From a virus: 64,000 nt of DNA. The stretch covers positions 1-64,000 of IMG/VR virus record IMGVR_UViG_3300032241_000649. The stretch is one strand, 5' to 3'. Numbering within the stretch: position 1 is the stretch's first letter; every line of letters begins with the position of its first letter. The notes beneath the pieces were generated by a model. The model was given only the letters and a program-made list of their open reading frames with translations. It made no database searches and was not told the origin of the DNA. Positions 1 through 9,456 of this stretch are shown one piece after another. A program made the translations under genes and the position numbers.

Positions 1-905
1 TGAATACCTTGTATTCCTTGAATACCTTGTATTCCTTGAATACCTTGTAATCCAGTAATTCCTTGCACACCTTGTGTGCCTTGAATACCTTGGGTTCCCT
101 GCATTCCATCAAAGCCTTGTAAACCATCGGTACCTTGTACTCCTTGCGTACCTTGTACACCTTGAGGTCCTTGAATAACTCCAGCATTAATCCATGCGCT
201 TCCATCCCACACCCAAAGGTCTGGATCAATAATGTAGCCATCACCATTGTTTGCAGTTGGATGATCAGCAACTAATGATGCGTAATCTGGATATGATCCA
301 ATAATTACTACGGATGTTCCAGCAACACCTTGAACAGAAATGCCCTGTGTTCCTTGAATACCGTCGGTTCCCTGTACACCTTGAATACCTTGAGTGCCGT
401 CAGTTCCTTGCAAACCATCGGTTCCTTGTGCACCCTGAATTCCATCAGTGCCTTGAACACCTTGTGTACCATCAAAACCTTGTACACCATTACTTCCTTG
501 TGTACCTGTGGTTCCTTGTGCACCAATAAGGCCGCTTGCAGATGCCTCAATCCATTGGTAACTATTCCCATCATAGATCCAGGTATACTCAATACCGTCG
601 TTAGAGTTTACCCAACGATCACCAATTAATGGATTAGTAGGTGGTGTAGGAGAAAATGTAATAGCAGCATTGGGGCCCTGTAATCCTTGAGTTCCCTGCG
701 TACCCTGACGGCCTTGTATACCTTGTGAACCAGAAGTGCCTTGAGCACCAACAGGTCCCTCAACACCAATATTAGTTATATCTGGTGAAGTTGGGCTAGG
801 AATGACTGCAGAAGTAATCTCTACAACACCAGGTGCCTGTTCAGAGAGAAAAAGAATTTCACTGCACTGATTACAGCCACAATTATATGGATGGCCGTAT
901 GTCAT
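1..905 (-). CDS. Collagen-like tail fibre protein (partial, 3' end off the left edge)
   Basis: About 300 residues are visible and the frame is still open at the window edge. It starts at ATG 905 in a TAATG overlap with the upstream gene's stop. After a Cys-bearing N-terminus (CGCNQC, residues 9-14) come three blocks of Gly-X-X triplets in which Gln is the favoured second residue, the pattern of a collagen-like triple-helical shaft. They are separated by two short globular stretches containing GDRW and LWVWDG, common in phage fibres. A host-contacting fibre is inferred; the receptor-binding tip would lie in the missing C-terminal part. The triplets make the DNA highly repetitive, so this stretch is prone to slippage and assembly error. 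Confidence 0.85.
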   Translation of the reverse strand, partial: MTYGHPYNCGCNQCSEILFLSEQAPGVVEITSAVIPSPTSPDITNIGVEGPVGAQGTSGSQGIQGRQGTQGTQGLQGPNAAITFSPTPPTNPLIGDRWVNSNDGIEYTWIYDGNSYQWIEASASGLIGAQGTTGTQGSNGVQGFDGTQGVQGTDGIQGAQGTDGLQGTDGTQGIQGVQGTDGIQGTQGISVQGVAGTSVVIIGSYPDYASLVADHPTANNGDGYIIDPDLWVWDGSAWINAGVIQGPQGVQGTQGVQGTDGLQGFDGMQGTQGIQGTQGVQGITGLQGIQGIQGIQGIQGI

Positions 906-1993
906 TAGAAGGGTCCTAGCGGTTCGCTAACTTGGGCATGTGTAAAGACCTTTCCATAAGTGTAGGTCTTGGTAGATCCATTAGGAGCCGTAAGTTGCAA
1001 ATCATAGTATGCAACATTTGGGAAATCCTTTGTAACTGATCCTGGCAAATTCATGGTTAACGTATCAACCACTCCACCAGGTACTGAAGCACTTGTTGTA
1101 AATGTGAAGGCGCCAATAATTACTGGGCCTACAGCACTGCCTGGTACCGATGGATATAGGCGTACCTGTGATAAGAAGCTGTAGTTTGAGATATCCATTG
1201 AGAAGCGAATGATCTCGTTAAAGTCATCCCCAGCATAAAGTGAGAGGTCTTTAGACACCACAGGTACATTAGGCTGCACATCTCCGTATGATGGGAGAGG
1301 CAAGAACACGCGTTGTGGGATAGAGCCGTCGTCCACTTCCTGTGGGCGGTAGATAGGCACATATCGGTTTGTAAGTCTGCTGATACGGCGCAGGCTAAAT
1401 ACCTCAATGCGATGCAAACCAATATTAAGAAGCTTACAAAGCTCACGGTATTGTTCACGGCGTTGTTCTACAATAGCCATAAGTTGGCGATAACGTTCAG
1501 ATCTTGGGATATTTACACCATCTGGAGAAACAATATCAATATCAAAAGCTGCATCTGTAGCTAGAGTGTAAAGAGCTAAAGTTGATGCATAGATTACGAT
1601 TGGATACTCATCAATAGGGTCTAGAGTTGACATGGTTACTGGGCTACCATTAGAATCTGTAGCTCGTAGAGAATGTTCAGTAAAAGCAGTGTTTACATAA
1701 TAGGAAATATCACTATCTGTAAAGTAACGGTAGGCTAGCCCTGTAACTGTAATAGTAGCATTGTTTGCTGGAGGGGTAGAGAGTATAAGAACTCCCACGC
1801 CTTCTTCTACTGTGGTGGTATTAGACACATCTGTTGCGCCCACGTTGACTACTAATGTAGCGCCTTGAATAGGATTTTGAGTTAGCTGAAAACGAACCGT
1901 TGTACCGTCACCGGTAAAGGTCTGAGAGAATGACCTTCCGATATCTCCGATCTCGGAGCGTAATCTATCAGAAAGGGCGTTAAGTGTGGCCAC
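905..1993 (-). CDS. Virion structural protein, putative connector/tail-attached protein
   Basis: A 362-residue protein between the capsid operon and the fibre gene. The N-terminal ~110 residues are beta-rich and Thr/Val-rich. A central helical, Arg-rich segment (about residues 165-205, with [20 protein letters not shown]) follows. The C-terminal ~100 residues (from about [14 protein letters not shown]) resemble a small beta-sandwich tail domain. No catalytic motif is seen. Position next to the head genes and the fibre suggests a connector or baseplate-associated role; that is inference. A terminator hairpin lies upstream, so this gene probably has its own promoter in 1994-2060, where AT-rich -10-like sequence is present but no clear -35. 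Confidence 0.6.
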   Translation of the reverse strand: MATLNALSDRLRSEIGDIGRSFSQTFTGDGTTVRFQLTQNPIQGATLVVNVGATDVSNTTTVEEGVGVLILSTPPANNATITVTGLAYRYFTDSDISYYVNTAFTEHSLRATDSNGSPVTMSTLDPIDEYPIVIYASTLALYTLATDAAFDIDIVSPDGVNIPRSERYRQLMAIVEQRREQYRELCKLLNIGLHRIEVFSLRRISRLTNRYVPIYRPQEVDDGSIPQRVFLPLPSYGDVQPNVPVVSKDLSLYAGDDFNEIIRFSMDISNYSFLSQVRLYPSVPGSAVGPVIIGAFTFTTSASVPGGVVDTLTMNLPGSVTKDFPNVAYYDLQLTAPNGSTKTYTYGKVFTHAQVSEPLGPF

Positions 1994-2063
1994 ATATCCT
2001 CCAGCTAATTAGGTAGTGCTATTGTGCACTATTATGAATAATAAATCTGCTTAAATAAAAAGG

Positions 2064-2097
2064 CCCGCTCTAGCAGGAGGGCGGTTGCTAGAGCGGG
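2064..2097 (-). terminator. Intrinsic terminator after the capsid operon
   Basis: A perfect 12-bp stem (CCCGCTCTAGCA with its complement at 2086-2097) and 10-nt loop. On the minus strand it is followed by CCTTTTTATTT. It lies just downstream of the small gene after the major capsid gene. Confidence 0.85.
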
Positions 2098-2135
2098 GAC
2101 TTATAGAGGTTACTAGTATCTAAGATACAGTCCTC

Positions 2136-2501
2136 TTACAGACGATCGTACAAGTACCCTTTTTCACGTAAATGATCTGCAACATGCTTTGATACCTTGT
2201 ACTTCTTACCAGTCTCAAAAGAATAGTTGTTGCCTGCTCCAATAGTCATTTGATCAATGTTCTCTGCTACACGAACCACAACGTGGTCATCTGCTAGAGA
2301 TACACCAACGCTCTCAATCTCGTCAATTACGGTTGGGGCGCTAGGAATTGTTAGATCTGTGACTTCTGTCTCATCTTTATACTGCTGAGAAGCAGTTGCC
2401 ATTGACATCTCATTAGCACGAGCGGCTAGAGCTTCTGCGTTGGCCTTGATTTGTTCTTCACGTTGACGTCCTGTGACATCTGTTACTTTTGCTTTTGACA
2501 C
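2136..2501 (-). CDS. Conserved head-region protein downstream of the capsid gene
   Basis: A 121-residue protein with a helical, charged N-terminal half (Ala/Glu/Lys-rich, residues 1-50) and a compact C-terminal half containing VGVSLADDHVVVRV and a basic end (YKVSKHVADHLREKGYLYDR). Its place directly after the major capsid gene, ahead of the operon terminator, suggests a head-decoration or head-completion role, which is inference from position. I recall similar proteins next to capsid genes in actinophages but cannot name a family. Confidence 0.6.
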   Translation of the reverse strand: MSKAKVTDVTGRQREEQIKANAEALAARANEMSMATASQQYKDETEVTDLTIPSAPTVIDEIESVGVSLADDHVVVRVAENIDQMTIGAGNNYSFETGKKYKVSKHVADHLREKGYLYDRL

Positions 2502-2560
2502 GATTATTATTCTCCTGTTAGGTTGTTGGGTGGGGGAGGGTTTCCCCTCCCCCGGTTAAA

Positions 2561-3637
2561 TTAGTTGGTTTCTGCGATAACTACAGACTGGTCAGTGATA
2601 AGACCAAGACCGTAAATAGCATACCAAGCAAGTGCGTGCTCACGACCGAAGTCAAGAATACCGCCATCGCGGAGTTCAACTGGAAGTGAGATAGCGTGAC
2701 CGAATGCGTTATCACCAATGATGATAGCTGAGTAGCGGTCCTTGTTTCCGTTACCTGTCTTTGTAACAGGGGTTGTGTATCCTCCACCAGTTGGGTAAAC
2801 GATATCTCCAGGAGCAACTGTTGAATCAGCTGAGTATCCTGAACCTGCACCATTTGTTACCTTCTGGATTTGAGTTGTTTCGATGAATACTGTGTCATAG
2901 AGACGACCGATTTCACCGAGCATGAAGTTACCAGGTGCTGCGTACTTGGTTACTTCGATGAACTCAGGATTGTCGCGGAGGCGACGTGATTGGTGTGGAT
3001 GCACGAATGCAACGTAGGTCTCGCCCAACCTTGGGATGTTCTTGGTTGAGAGTGTCTCAACTGCATCCTTGATTGTGTGAGGTGTTAGGTATGAAGCACC
3101 TGTCAAACCTGCACGGTTTGTAGCAGTTGTTCCATAGTCGTACCAGTTGTTTACACCCTGTAGGGCTGTACGATCTTCACCGTAGATGACTGAAGATGCA
3201 GCCATAAGTGTGTCACGAGCCTGGCCATCAAGGTATAGGGCCATGTTACGTCCAAGAAGACGTGAAGCTGATGCCATAACGTCATCGAATGATGCGTTAA
3301 GTAGGAGCTCTGATACTGCAATTGCAAAGCCATGCTCTGCAACTGTGATTGAGAACTGTTGAGCTGTCAATGCGCTTGTTGACATACGGACGCCTTCAAC
3401 GAGTGAAGATGCAAATCCGAGGTTGTTGTAACGCATGAAGTTGATCTGGAGTCCAGGAGCTACGCCAAGTTCTGTCTTCTTAACTGCGAATTGTTCGAAG
3501 CGAAGGATAGGCATTGATTGGAATAGGATTTCCTTAGACCAGATGGTCTGAATTGCTTGTGTAAGCTGGCTGTTAGCGCCAGAGTACGCTGTAGGTGCTG
3601 CGGCTAAATTGCCGGTACCTGTTACGGCTGATGCCAT
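2561..3637 (-). CDS. Major capsid protein (N4-gp56 type)
   Basis: Forms the icosahedral shell. The 358-residue length, the N-terminal WSKEILFQSMPILRFEQFA segment, the central AEHGFAIAVSELLLNAS segment and the FVHPHQSRRLRDNPEF region followed by IGRLYDTVFIETTQ (about residues 210-255) match the N4-gp56 family of HK97-fold coat proteins. It follows the scaffold gene and precedes a small head protein, the usual order. Start is ATG 3637 preceded by an AAGGAG-type ribosome site. Confidence 0.93.
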   Translation of the reverse strand: MASAVTGTGNLAAAPTAYSGANSQLTQAIQTIWSKEILFQSMPILRFEQFAVKKTELGVAPGLQINFMRYNNLGFASSLVEGVRMSTSALTAQQFSITVAEHGFAIAVSELLLNASFDDVMASASRLLGRNMALYLDGQARDTLMAASSVIYGEDRTALQGVNNWYDYGTTATNRAGLTGASYLTPHTIKDAVETLSTKNIPRLGETYVAFVHPHQSRRLRDNPEFIEVTKYAAPGNFMLGEIGRLYDTVFIETTQIQKVTNGAGSGYSADSTVAPGDIVYPTGGGYTTPVTKTGNGNKDRYSAIIIGDNAFGHAISLPVELRDGGILDFGREHALAWYAIYGLGLITDQSVVIAETN

Positions 3638-3683
3638 GTCGGTGTTACTCCTTAAGTAGTGTTGTTAAATTCTATTGGGCGTT

Positions 3684-4445
3684 TTACCCAAAGATTCCTT
3701 TGTCTTTAGAGGAAGAGTTCCCCATAAGCTTTCCGCGGTGCTTTGCGTATTCAGTAACCGACATAGCGGCAATTTGTTCCGCTGTAAACGAGTTAGAGTC
3801 CGAATTGTTTTCCATAGTTGGAGGCAATGTTGTGCGTGTGCCTGTCATATCACGACGCTGAGCTTGAATAGCCTGTTGCGCCGATTCCAGAATCTTAGCA
3901 GATCGCTCTCTAAGACCGGTAATACTTTGTTCTATCTCATCGTGAGTATTTCCTGAGATTAGATCTACAAGCTCAGGGATAATATTATCACGTTCTTCTT
4001 CTAAACGGCGGTTGCGATAAGATGTCAACTCTGCATACTGGCGCTCACGCTCTAGTAGTGCATCTTTACGAGCAGCTTCCTGACGGATTGACTCGATCTC
4101 ATCTTTCCACGCCTTCTCTTTTTGTTCAAGAAGTGTGCGAACGTCCATTTCAGACTCTGCTTTGCGTTGAGCTTCGGCCTCTGCCTCTGCCTTAATACGC
4201 TCAGCTTCTGCTGTACGCTCTTCGTCACGCTTCTTCAAGAGGTTAAGTTCCTCTTTAAGAGAATCAATCTGAGGGTAGAGCTTAGATTTTTCTTGCTCAC
4301 GCACTCGACGAAGATCATCTTCTGTATAACCCTTAGCCTCTACAAAGTTTGTGTTGGGAGGGGTTGTTGGGGTAGTTCCTTGTGCTTCTGATGCAAAGGC
4401 TTCTTGAGCCACTGCACTATCTACAACGGGTGAATCTGTTGCCAT
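3684..4445 (-). CDS. Capsid scaffolding protein
   Basis: A 253-residue, highly charged protein, almost entirely helical. Residues ~45-150 form a long Glu/Lys/Arg/Ala coiled coil, the N-terminus is acidic and Thr/Pro-rich, and the C-terminus (SSSKDKGIFG) is short and basic. This architecture and the position between portal and major capsid genes are typical of scaffolds that nucleate procapsid assembly and are removed before DNA packaging. No protease motif is visible, so scaffold exit rather than self-cleavage is more likely. One outlying copy of the 12-mer CCAACACAAAC lies inside this gene (4346-4357). Confidence 0.85.
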   Translation of the reverse strand: MATDSPVVDSAVAQEAFASEAQGTTPTTPPNTNFVEAKGYTEDDLRRVREQEKSKLYPQIDSLKEELNLLKKRDEERTAEAERIKAEAEAEAQRKAESEMDVRTLLEQKEKAWKDEIESIRQEAARKDALLERERQYAELTSYRNRRLEEERDNIIPELVDLISGNTHDEIEQSITGLRERSAKILESAQQAIQAQRRDMTGTRTTLPPTMENNSDSNSFTAEQIAAMSVTEYAKHRGKLMGNSSSKDKGIFG

Positions 4446-4525
4446 GATTATTCCTTTAGGTTAATAGGTCGTTGTCCGAATAAGTGCCACGATGACCTGC
4501 GGGTTTGTTTGGTATATAGTCTGTC

Positions 4526-4542
4526 AAATACCGGTGGTATTT
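4526..4542. promoter_or_regulatory. Palindrome AAATACC-N3-GGTATTT in the scaffold leader
   Basis: A 7-bp inverted repeat in the 108-bp gap between portal and scaffold genes, close to a TTGACA hexamer on the minus strand. It could be an operator or a weak hairpin; no convincing -10 is correctly spaced. Confidence 0.3.
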
Positions 4543-4553
4543 ACAGGCTAAAG

Positions 4554-6272
4554 TTACTTATTTTCCTCTGAGTTAGGGGAGTCGGTTTGAGAGCCGCCAA
4601 CCTCACGCTGAGGAAGTTTTGTACCGTATGCTTTGGTGACAAGGTCACTTTGCATCTGGGCCAAAGTCTGTTCTTCAAATGGAGTGATAACTCCAGGTTG
4701 TCCTGTAGGGCCAGGGCCTGTTCCATCTCCAGGAGCTGCTCCAGGAGGTAGAGTTCCATCAGGCATCATACCAGTTAATGAGGTAATTGCTGAATTGATC
4801 TGTTGCTTGATGAGGTTAAGAGCGCCGTCTGACTTAGCATCAGCGATAAGCTCTGCCCGAATTTCTTCTAGCTTCTCATCTGGGAATTCCTCACCAAGCT
4901 GGCGTAGGGCGCCTTCACGGCTCTCTAGCTGCATGTTCATCTTCTGCTGGATTTCATTGAGGACAATGAGCTTATCTAGAGGAAGTGGAGGTGGGAAATG
5001 AATAATAGATTCATAGGTCAGTGGATCAAGCAAGTTTAGCTGTGGAAGCTGTTGTGCCTTAATAGGGCCATTAACATCTGGGTTATAGGTAAAGATCTCT
5101 GGTTCTTTAAAGGCTAGTGTAAGAAGTACTAGCTCGTTAATTCTACGTAGTCCCTCTCCATACTGAACAATCTTCTGTTGGTAGCGATTCATCAGAGGCT
5201 GATACTGGATGGAGAGGGCTACACCTGATGTATTAGAAATAGGCTGTACCTGTCCAAGAGCTGTCTCTGGAACGCCCACCATTTCGTGCATAGCAGTCTT
5301 AATGATCTTAAGGTAATCCATAGCACCTACTAGACCTTGTCCGCCACCTTCTAGGTTAAATACTTGTGCATCTTTAGGAAGACCGCCCCATACTTTCTTA
5401 GGGCCCTTCTCAAGGCCTGCAGCCTTAGCACCGGTGATAACTGTAACTGGCGCAGCGTGGTAGTTAATAATGTCAGCTACATCTGTTGCTACTTCGTTAT
5501 AGTTACGATTTAGTACGATAATGTCGTGGCAATCAGATAGTCCCCAAGGAGAGCCTGAGATACGTACATTTGGAATATGAATAACTGGAACTACACCGAT
5601 TGGATTAGGGCGGCTATCAATAAGCTCATCATTAATGTACTCTTCAATGCGGTCATCAGTCAAGATTTCTGTATAGGTGTAAACCTGACGAGTACCTTCT
5701 ACAGATGTGCCCCAAAAACGATACTTAAGCTTAAAGCGAATCAAACGAGAGCGGTCATGTGGGTGGAACTCTGGAAAACAAAAAGATGAGTTGAGTGGGA
5801 GAATGCGTACGCGTCCTGGATGCGGACGGCCCGTAGAATCTTCATATCCCTCTTCGTAAGCTACTTTAACGAAGCAGTCGCCTGACACTCCGCCCTGCTG
5901 TCCCATTTCCCATAGGATGCCATGCTTATCGTTATCTACTTCCCATACACGCTTTAGTAGATCTGGAACAATAGCTTCTGTTGCAATAGGTGAGCGAAAC
6001 ATTGCTCCGCGTCCAAATGTAAAGTTAATAATATAATCTGTAAATGCTCGGTAGTAGTTGTATACCATTTGGGACTCACCGAATTCACGGCGGTACGACC
6101 AGTGGTGACCAAGATACATAGCCCAGTTAAGGCTATAACGGTTTAGTCGAGGACCGTGTACTTCAAATTCTTCATCCGCAAGTTCTACTAAACCAAGCGG
6201 GGAGATGGAGATAGTTAAGTCACTCGACGCCGCTCTATACGACGGAGGACTAAAATCAATACCACCACTCAT
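4554..6272 (-). CDS. Portal protein
   Basis: Forms the dodecameric ring through which DNA enters the head. The 572-residue size, position between terminase and scaffold, and typical portal segments support this: an N-terminal YRREFGESQMVYNYYRAF region, a central FWGTSVEGTRQVYTYTE strand region, and the C-terminal clip/stem-like region containing MHEMVGVPETALG followed by SGVALSIQYQP. The C-terminal ~60 residues are Gly/Pro/Gln-rich and likely disordered. Start ATG 6272 lies in a short gap after the upstream gene. Confidence 0.88.
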   Translation of the reverse strand: MSGGIDFSPPSYRAASSDLTISISPLGLVELADEEFEVHGPRLNRYSLNWAMYLGHHWSYRREFGESQMVYNYYRAFTDYIINFTFGRGAMFRSPIATEAIVPDLLKRVWEVDNDKHGILWEMGQQGGVSGDCFVKVAYEEGYEDSTGRPHPGRVRILPLNSSFCFPEFHPHDRSRLIRFKLKYRFWGTSVEGTRQVYTYTEILTDDRIEEYINDELIDSRPNPIGVVPVIHIPNVRISGSPWGLSDCHDIIVLNRNYNEVATDVADIINYHAAPVTVITGAKAAGLEKGPKKVWGGLPKDAQVFNLEGGGQGLVGAMDYLKIIKTAMHEMVGVPETALGQVQPISNTSGVALSIQYQPLMNRYQQKIVQYGEGLRRINELVLLTLAFKEPEIFTYNPDVNGPIKAQQLPQLNLLDPLTYESIIHFPPPLPLDKLIVLNEIQQKMNMQLESREGALRQLGEEFPDEKLEEIRAELIADAKSDGALNLIKQQINSAITSLTGMMPDGTLPPGAAPGDGTGPGPTGQPGVITPFEEQTLAQMQSDLVTKAYGTKLPQREVGGSQTDSPNSEENK

Positions 6273-6297
6273 TTATTAAGTCCGTTCATGTTTACCC

Positions 6298-6600
6298 TCA
6301 CACTACTAGATTGGCTTTTTTCATAGCACGCTTTTTAGCTTGCTTCTTGTTCTTCTCTTTGGTCTTCTCTTCTGCCTCAAAGTCACGGTTCTTAGGGTCA
6401 ACTTCATTAATGGAGTTAACGTAATTGCCGCCTTCTCTGATATACTCTTCTTTAATCCACTTAGCAGCTGCAAAGCTTAGTTTACCATCTGCTGCTTGAT
6501 GTGGGTACTTGGCTATTGCTTGTGCCTTAAGTCTATTCCATAATTTTGGATTACCAGGTTGCGCTGCCATATTTCCCCCTAAAGATAGCCCGGCCCTCAT
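6298..6600 (-). CDS. Small basic head-region protein
   Basis: A 100-residue protein. The N-terminal two thirds contain a KLWNRLKAQAIAKYP...SFAAAKWIKEEY region that looks like a small helical DNA- or protein-binding fold. The C-terminus is a Lys-rich tail (EKTKEKNKKQAKKRAMKKAN). The first in-frame start is ATG 6600, but ATG 6570 (MAAQPGNPK, preceded by AGGGGGA) is a better initiation site. It lies between terminase and portal; a virion or packaging role is inferred from position only. Confidence 0.6.
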   Translation of the reverse strand: MRAGLSLGGNMAAQPGNPKLWNRLKAQAIAKYPHQAADGKLSFAAAKWIKEEYIREGGNYVNSINEVDPKNRDFEAEEKTKEKNKKQAKKRAMKKANLVV

Positions 6601-6629
6601 GGGGCCGGACTGTCTTAGTATATCGTATT

Positions 6630-7037
6630 TTAGTCTGCGACCGATGCAGGGTTAACACGCTCGTAGCGTGAACCGTTGCGTACTACTTCTTCGATAACAA
6701 TCTGAGAGTGATCTCCGAAGTTTCCTTGTGAGAATTCACCAAGGTATGTTGGTGCTTCTACCCAAGCTGCAGAACCAACGTGAGCACGCTCACGCATTGT
6801 CTCGTCGGGATACTTCTCAAATACGTTGGAGTTGTGGTTAGGACGACCAGCTGGGGTGTCATAGCCTTGGTCCAATCCAAGTTGGAAGTCATTTGGAACG
6901 TCTGTGTCTGTTGCAATACCTTCTTCAAAACGAAGTGGGCCACGAAGGCCTGGTGTTGCAGGAGACATCTTGCGCTCATAGGTGTTGCCAGGGCGCTCTG
7001 CGAATGCAGGTGTTGGCGCGATGTTTTCTGTTGCCAT
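6630..7037 (-). CDS. Conserved hypothetical head-region protein
   Basis: A 135-residue protein rich in Pro, Asn, Glu and Arg, with little predicted secondary structure before a short C-terminal strand pair (SQIVIEEVVRNGSRYERV). It lies between the terminase and portal genes with a good AGGAG-type site before ATG 7037. No enzymatic motif is seen. A minor virion component is a reasonable guess from context. Confidence 0.55.
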   Translation of the reverse strand: MATENIAPTPAFAERPGNTYERKMSPATPGLRGPLRFEEGIATDTDVPNDFQLGLDQGYDTPAGRPNHNSNVFEKYPDETMRERAHVGSAAWVEAPTYLGEFSQGNFGDHSQIVIEEVVRNGSRYERVNPASVAD

Positions 7038-7115
7038 TTTTATTTCTCCTATAGGTTTGGGATTGAGGTCCTCAGGCTTAATTCTGCCTTCTTTTTACCT
7101 GTATGTACTGCTAAA

Positions 7116-8693
7116 TTAAAAGAAGGGTGAATTAGATACTTCTACTGAAGGCATAACCATATCTACTGTCATAGAGCAGGCAAGTGCCAAAGAGTCCACA
7201 AAGTCGTCGTGGGCGTGTGCTTCATCCGGTGCAGCCACCAGAAAGTTAGGTCCTTTGTAGGTAATTTCCGCATCTGTCATTTGCTGGTAGAACTTCTTCC
7301 AGATACGAAGACGACGGGTTTTAGCGTGGGCAGGCCACGATACCATCTGGCGTTGGATAAGCGCTTGTAGGTGCTTCCAGCGTTTAGATTGCTCTGTAGG
7401 GCTAGATGTAACAGGGATTACCTCAGCACGTGGCATAAGGATCTTAAGACGTCCAGCTACTGCATCACCAACACCATTGGCGTCAATACCAATAGCTAGG
7501 ACATCGTAGTTAGATAAGAACTGTTGTATCTGGAAGTACTGCTCTTCCCAGTCATCCCCCTGCATTTCAAGCCAGTTAAGAACTCTATGATCATAGTAAC
7601 CGTATTCATCAGGGCGATCCCAATCTACCCACACTACTGTCACAACAGTTGAGTCCATCTTACGTGCTGGGTCAATGCCTACAACTACAGGTGAACGATG
7701 GTAAGACTTAACAATCTCTTGTGAGGTATCCCCGAGATCATCCATAGTAGATGAGGTAATGAACATACCACGATCAAGTAGCCACTTACAGTTATAGGAA
7801 AGCTGGAACTCATCTGAGTCCTCACCAATACGTAGCATTTCCTTCTTAATAAACTTACCGTAGTTAGCGTTGAACTTAACCACATCTTTCCAGTCCCACT
7901 GGAAGTGGTTCTGCTTAGCGTTACGGCCTTGAGTCTGTCTACGCTTATTGAGAGTGATAGCCCGATAAAAGTTATTCTTGTGGGTTGTAGGTGTTCCGGT
8001 CTTAACCATAGTGGCGTTATAGTACGCACCCATAGGAGCAATAGACTTAGATACTACAAAGTCATCAGCTTCTTGACACTCGTCAATGATAATAAGGTGG
8101 AAGGACTTAGATTCAATCTTAGCTCTTGGGTTAGCTGTCATCATCATAAGAGTACTGCCTGAGTTCTTAAGCTTGATGTTTCGTACAACCCCAGGGTTTT
8201 TACCCACCATGTCATCAATCTCGGGGTCACCAAGAACATCAATTGCATGTTCGCTAGTTAGGCGTGATACTGTACGAGAATAAAGGGTTTCTACCTGTGA
8301 CTGAATAGGAGCAAACATTCCTACCCAAATACCATCACCAAACTTACCCAATAGGTCTGGGTACATCTTAGCTAGTTTTGGAAGGATAACCATCAGTGTA
8401 GCTACTGTATTAGCAATAGTCTCTGATTTACCTGACTGACGTGAAGCAAGAGCTGTTACTTCTTCACCATCATTAATGATTACTGATTCTATTACACGGC
8501 GTGCCAAAGGAGCTTGGTAGGGGTGGAGTTCATGGCCTACTAGAAGCACCATAAATTGCATAACCTTGTCTACAAGAAGTTTTACAAACTCCTTAGAGAG
8601 CTCATCTAGCTGATCTTCTTCTTCCTCCAGTAGAGGCTCTGAATCACCTTCTAGCTCTTCTAGCTCAACCTCATCGAAATTGTCTTCGTTCAT
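7116..8693 (-). CDS. terL: Terminase large subunit
   Basis: The ATP-driven packaging motor and nuclease. Residues 84-90 give the Walker-A-like SRQSGKS, residues 200-206 the Walker B strand LIIIDEC, and residues 231-236 the TGTPTT coupling motif. The C-terminal RNase-H-like nuclease has acidic residues in VVGIDPA, AIGIDANG and HDDFVDSLA. Length (525 aa) is normal. The first 35 residues are unusually acidic (Glu/Asp runs). The gene overlaps the preceding small gene by 4 nt and precedes the head genes. Confidence 0.95.
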   Translation of the reverse strand: MNEDNFDEVELEELEGDSEPLLEEEEDQLDELSKEFVKLLVDKVMQFMVLLVGHELHPYQAPLARRVIESVIINDGEEVTALASRQSGKSETIANTVATLMVILPKLAKMYPDLLGKFGDGIWVGMFAPIQSQVETLYSRTVSRLTSEHAIDVLGDPEIDDMVGKNPGVVRNIKLKNSGSTLMMMTANPRAKIESKSFHLIIIDECQEADDFVVSKSIAPMGAYYNATMVKTGTPTTHKNNFYRAITLNKRRQTQGRNAKQNHFQWDWKDVVKFNANYGKFIKKEMLRIGEDSDEFQLSYNCKWLLDRGMFITSSTMDDLGDTSQEIVKSYHRSPVVVGIDPARKMDSTVVTVVWVDWDRPDEYGYYDHRVLNWLEMQGDDWEEQYFQIQQFLSNYDVLAIGIDANGVGDAVAGRLKILMPRAEVIPVTSSPTEQSKRWKHLQALIQRQMVSWPAHAKTRRLRIWKKFYQQMTDAEITYKGPNFLVAAPDEAHAHDDFVDSLALACSMTVDMVMPSVEVSNSPFF

Positions 8694-8920
8694 TTTACTA
8701 CTCTAGTGTATAAACTTTCTACAATGGCGTGGATAGCCTCGGCATTTACTCTTGCTTCCTCTAAATAGGCTATAGACTCTGTCTTCTGCCAGCTAGATAG
8801 GTTTTTACCAATAGAGTAAAGAACTGAATCACTCCATGGGACTAATTCAGATGCAGGAAGCATTGCTGCTCTCTTCTGCATTTTGGATACCTTGCGGTCA
8901 TGCTTCTTCTTAAAAATCAT
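8690..8920 (-). CDS. Small protein upstream of terminase
   Basis: A 76-residue protein with a basic N-terminus (FKKKHDRKVSKMQKR) and a helical C-terminal half. It overlaps the terminase start by 4 nt and is itself overlapped by the preceding gene. By position it could be a terminase small subunit, but it is short and has no clear helix-turn-helix, so that is only a possibility. Confidence 0.55.
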   Translation of the reverse strand: MIFKKKHDRKVSKMQKRAAMLPASELVPWSDSVLYSIGKNLSSWQKTESIAYLEEARVNAEAIHAIVESLYTRVVK

Positions 8921-9200
8921 AATCTGCCCCGTATCTTATCTTGTCCCAGTCAACTTCTTCTTGGGACATGGATCTTCCATTAATAGCATTAGTAAGAGCC
9001 TGACGTTCATCATAGCTCTTAATCCATTTACCAATAACTAATGATACTCTAGTAAAAGGAACTCTTAGTGATACCCCAGCTCCAAAGCGAAACTCACCGT
9101 CAATTTCTTGTGTTTCAGCTCGCTCCCATAGAACAGGAGGCTTAACTGGGTATATAAGTGGATGCCAGTAATACTTACCTATACTCCGCGGTTGCGCCAT
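8910..9200 (-). CDS. Hypothetical protein upstream of terminase
   Basis: A 96-residue protein beginning MAQPRSIGKYYWHP. I chose ATG 9200 over an upstream in-frame ATG at 9326 because the longer form would overlap the preceding gene by 150 nt. It is rich in aromatic and charged residues, with a likely beta-hairpin (FGAGVSLRVPFTRVSLVIGKW). No family recognised. Confidence 0.55.
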   Translation of the reverse strand: MAQPRSIGKYYWHPLIYPVKPPVLWERAETQEIDGEFRFGAGVSLRVPFTRVSLVIGKWIKSYDERQALTNAINGRSMSQEEVDWDKIRYGADYDF

Positions 9201-9456
9201 CTTCTGCCTCACATATATGATCTGGGATTTCGTGCTCAAGCACCAATTCATCGCAATCCTTACACTTAAATACCTTTGGTGGTCTAAAGTTATTTTGAGC
9301 TGTGCCACCAACAGGTACTTCTTCAATTTCAGAAGGATATTCAGTTAGAACTTGCGGTTGTGCATAGAGCTCTGGCGGGAATGGTCCCTTAGCAGGTCCT
9401 GCAGATTTTGGTACCGGATGTCCTTGTTTAGTTTCTATCCTCTGGATAATTCTCAT
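9175..9456 (-). CDS. Small zinc-finger-like protein
   Basis: A 93-residue protein. A C2H2-like cluster near the C-terminus (CKDCDELVLEHEIPDHIC, about residues 65-82) could bind zinc. The N-terminal 55 residues are Pro-rich and probably disordered. It overlaps its neighbours at both ends (1 nt upstream, 26 nt downstream), so the four genes 9719 to 8690 are likely co-translated. Confidence 0.6.
   Translation of the reverse strand: MRIIQRIETKQGHPVPKSAGPAKGPFPPELYAQPQVLTEYPSEIEEVPVGGTAQNNFRPPKVFKCKDCDELVLEHEIPDHICEAEDGATAEYR

Noticed and set aside
1-480. CRISPR-like or satellite repeat array at the left edge
   Set aside because: The repeats are codon-level Gly-X-Gln triplets within an open reading frame, without uniform repeat and spacer units.
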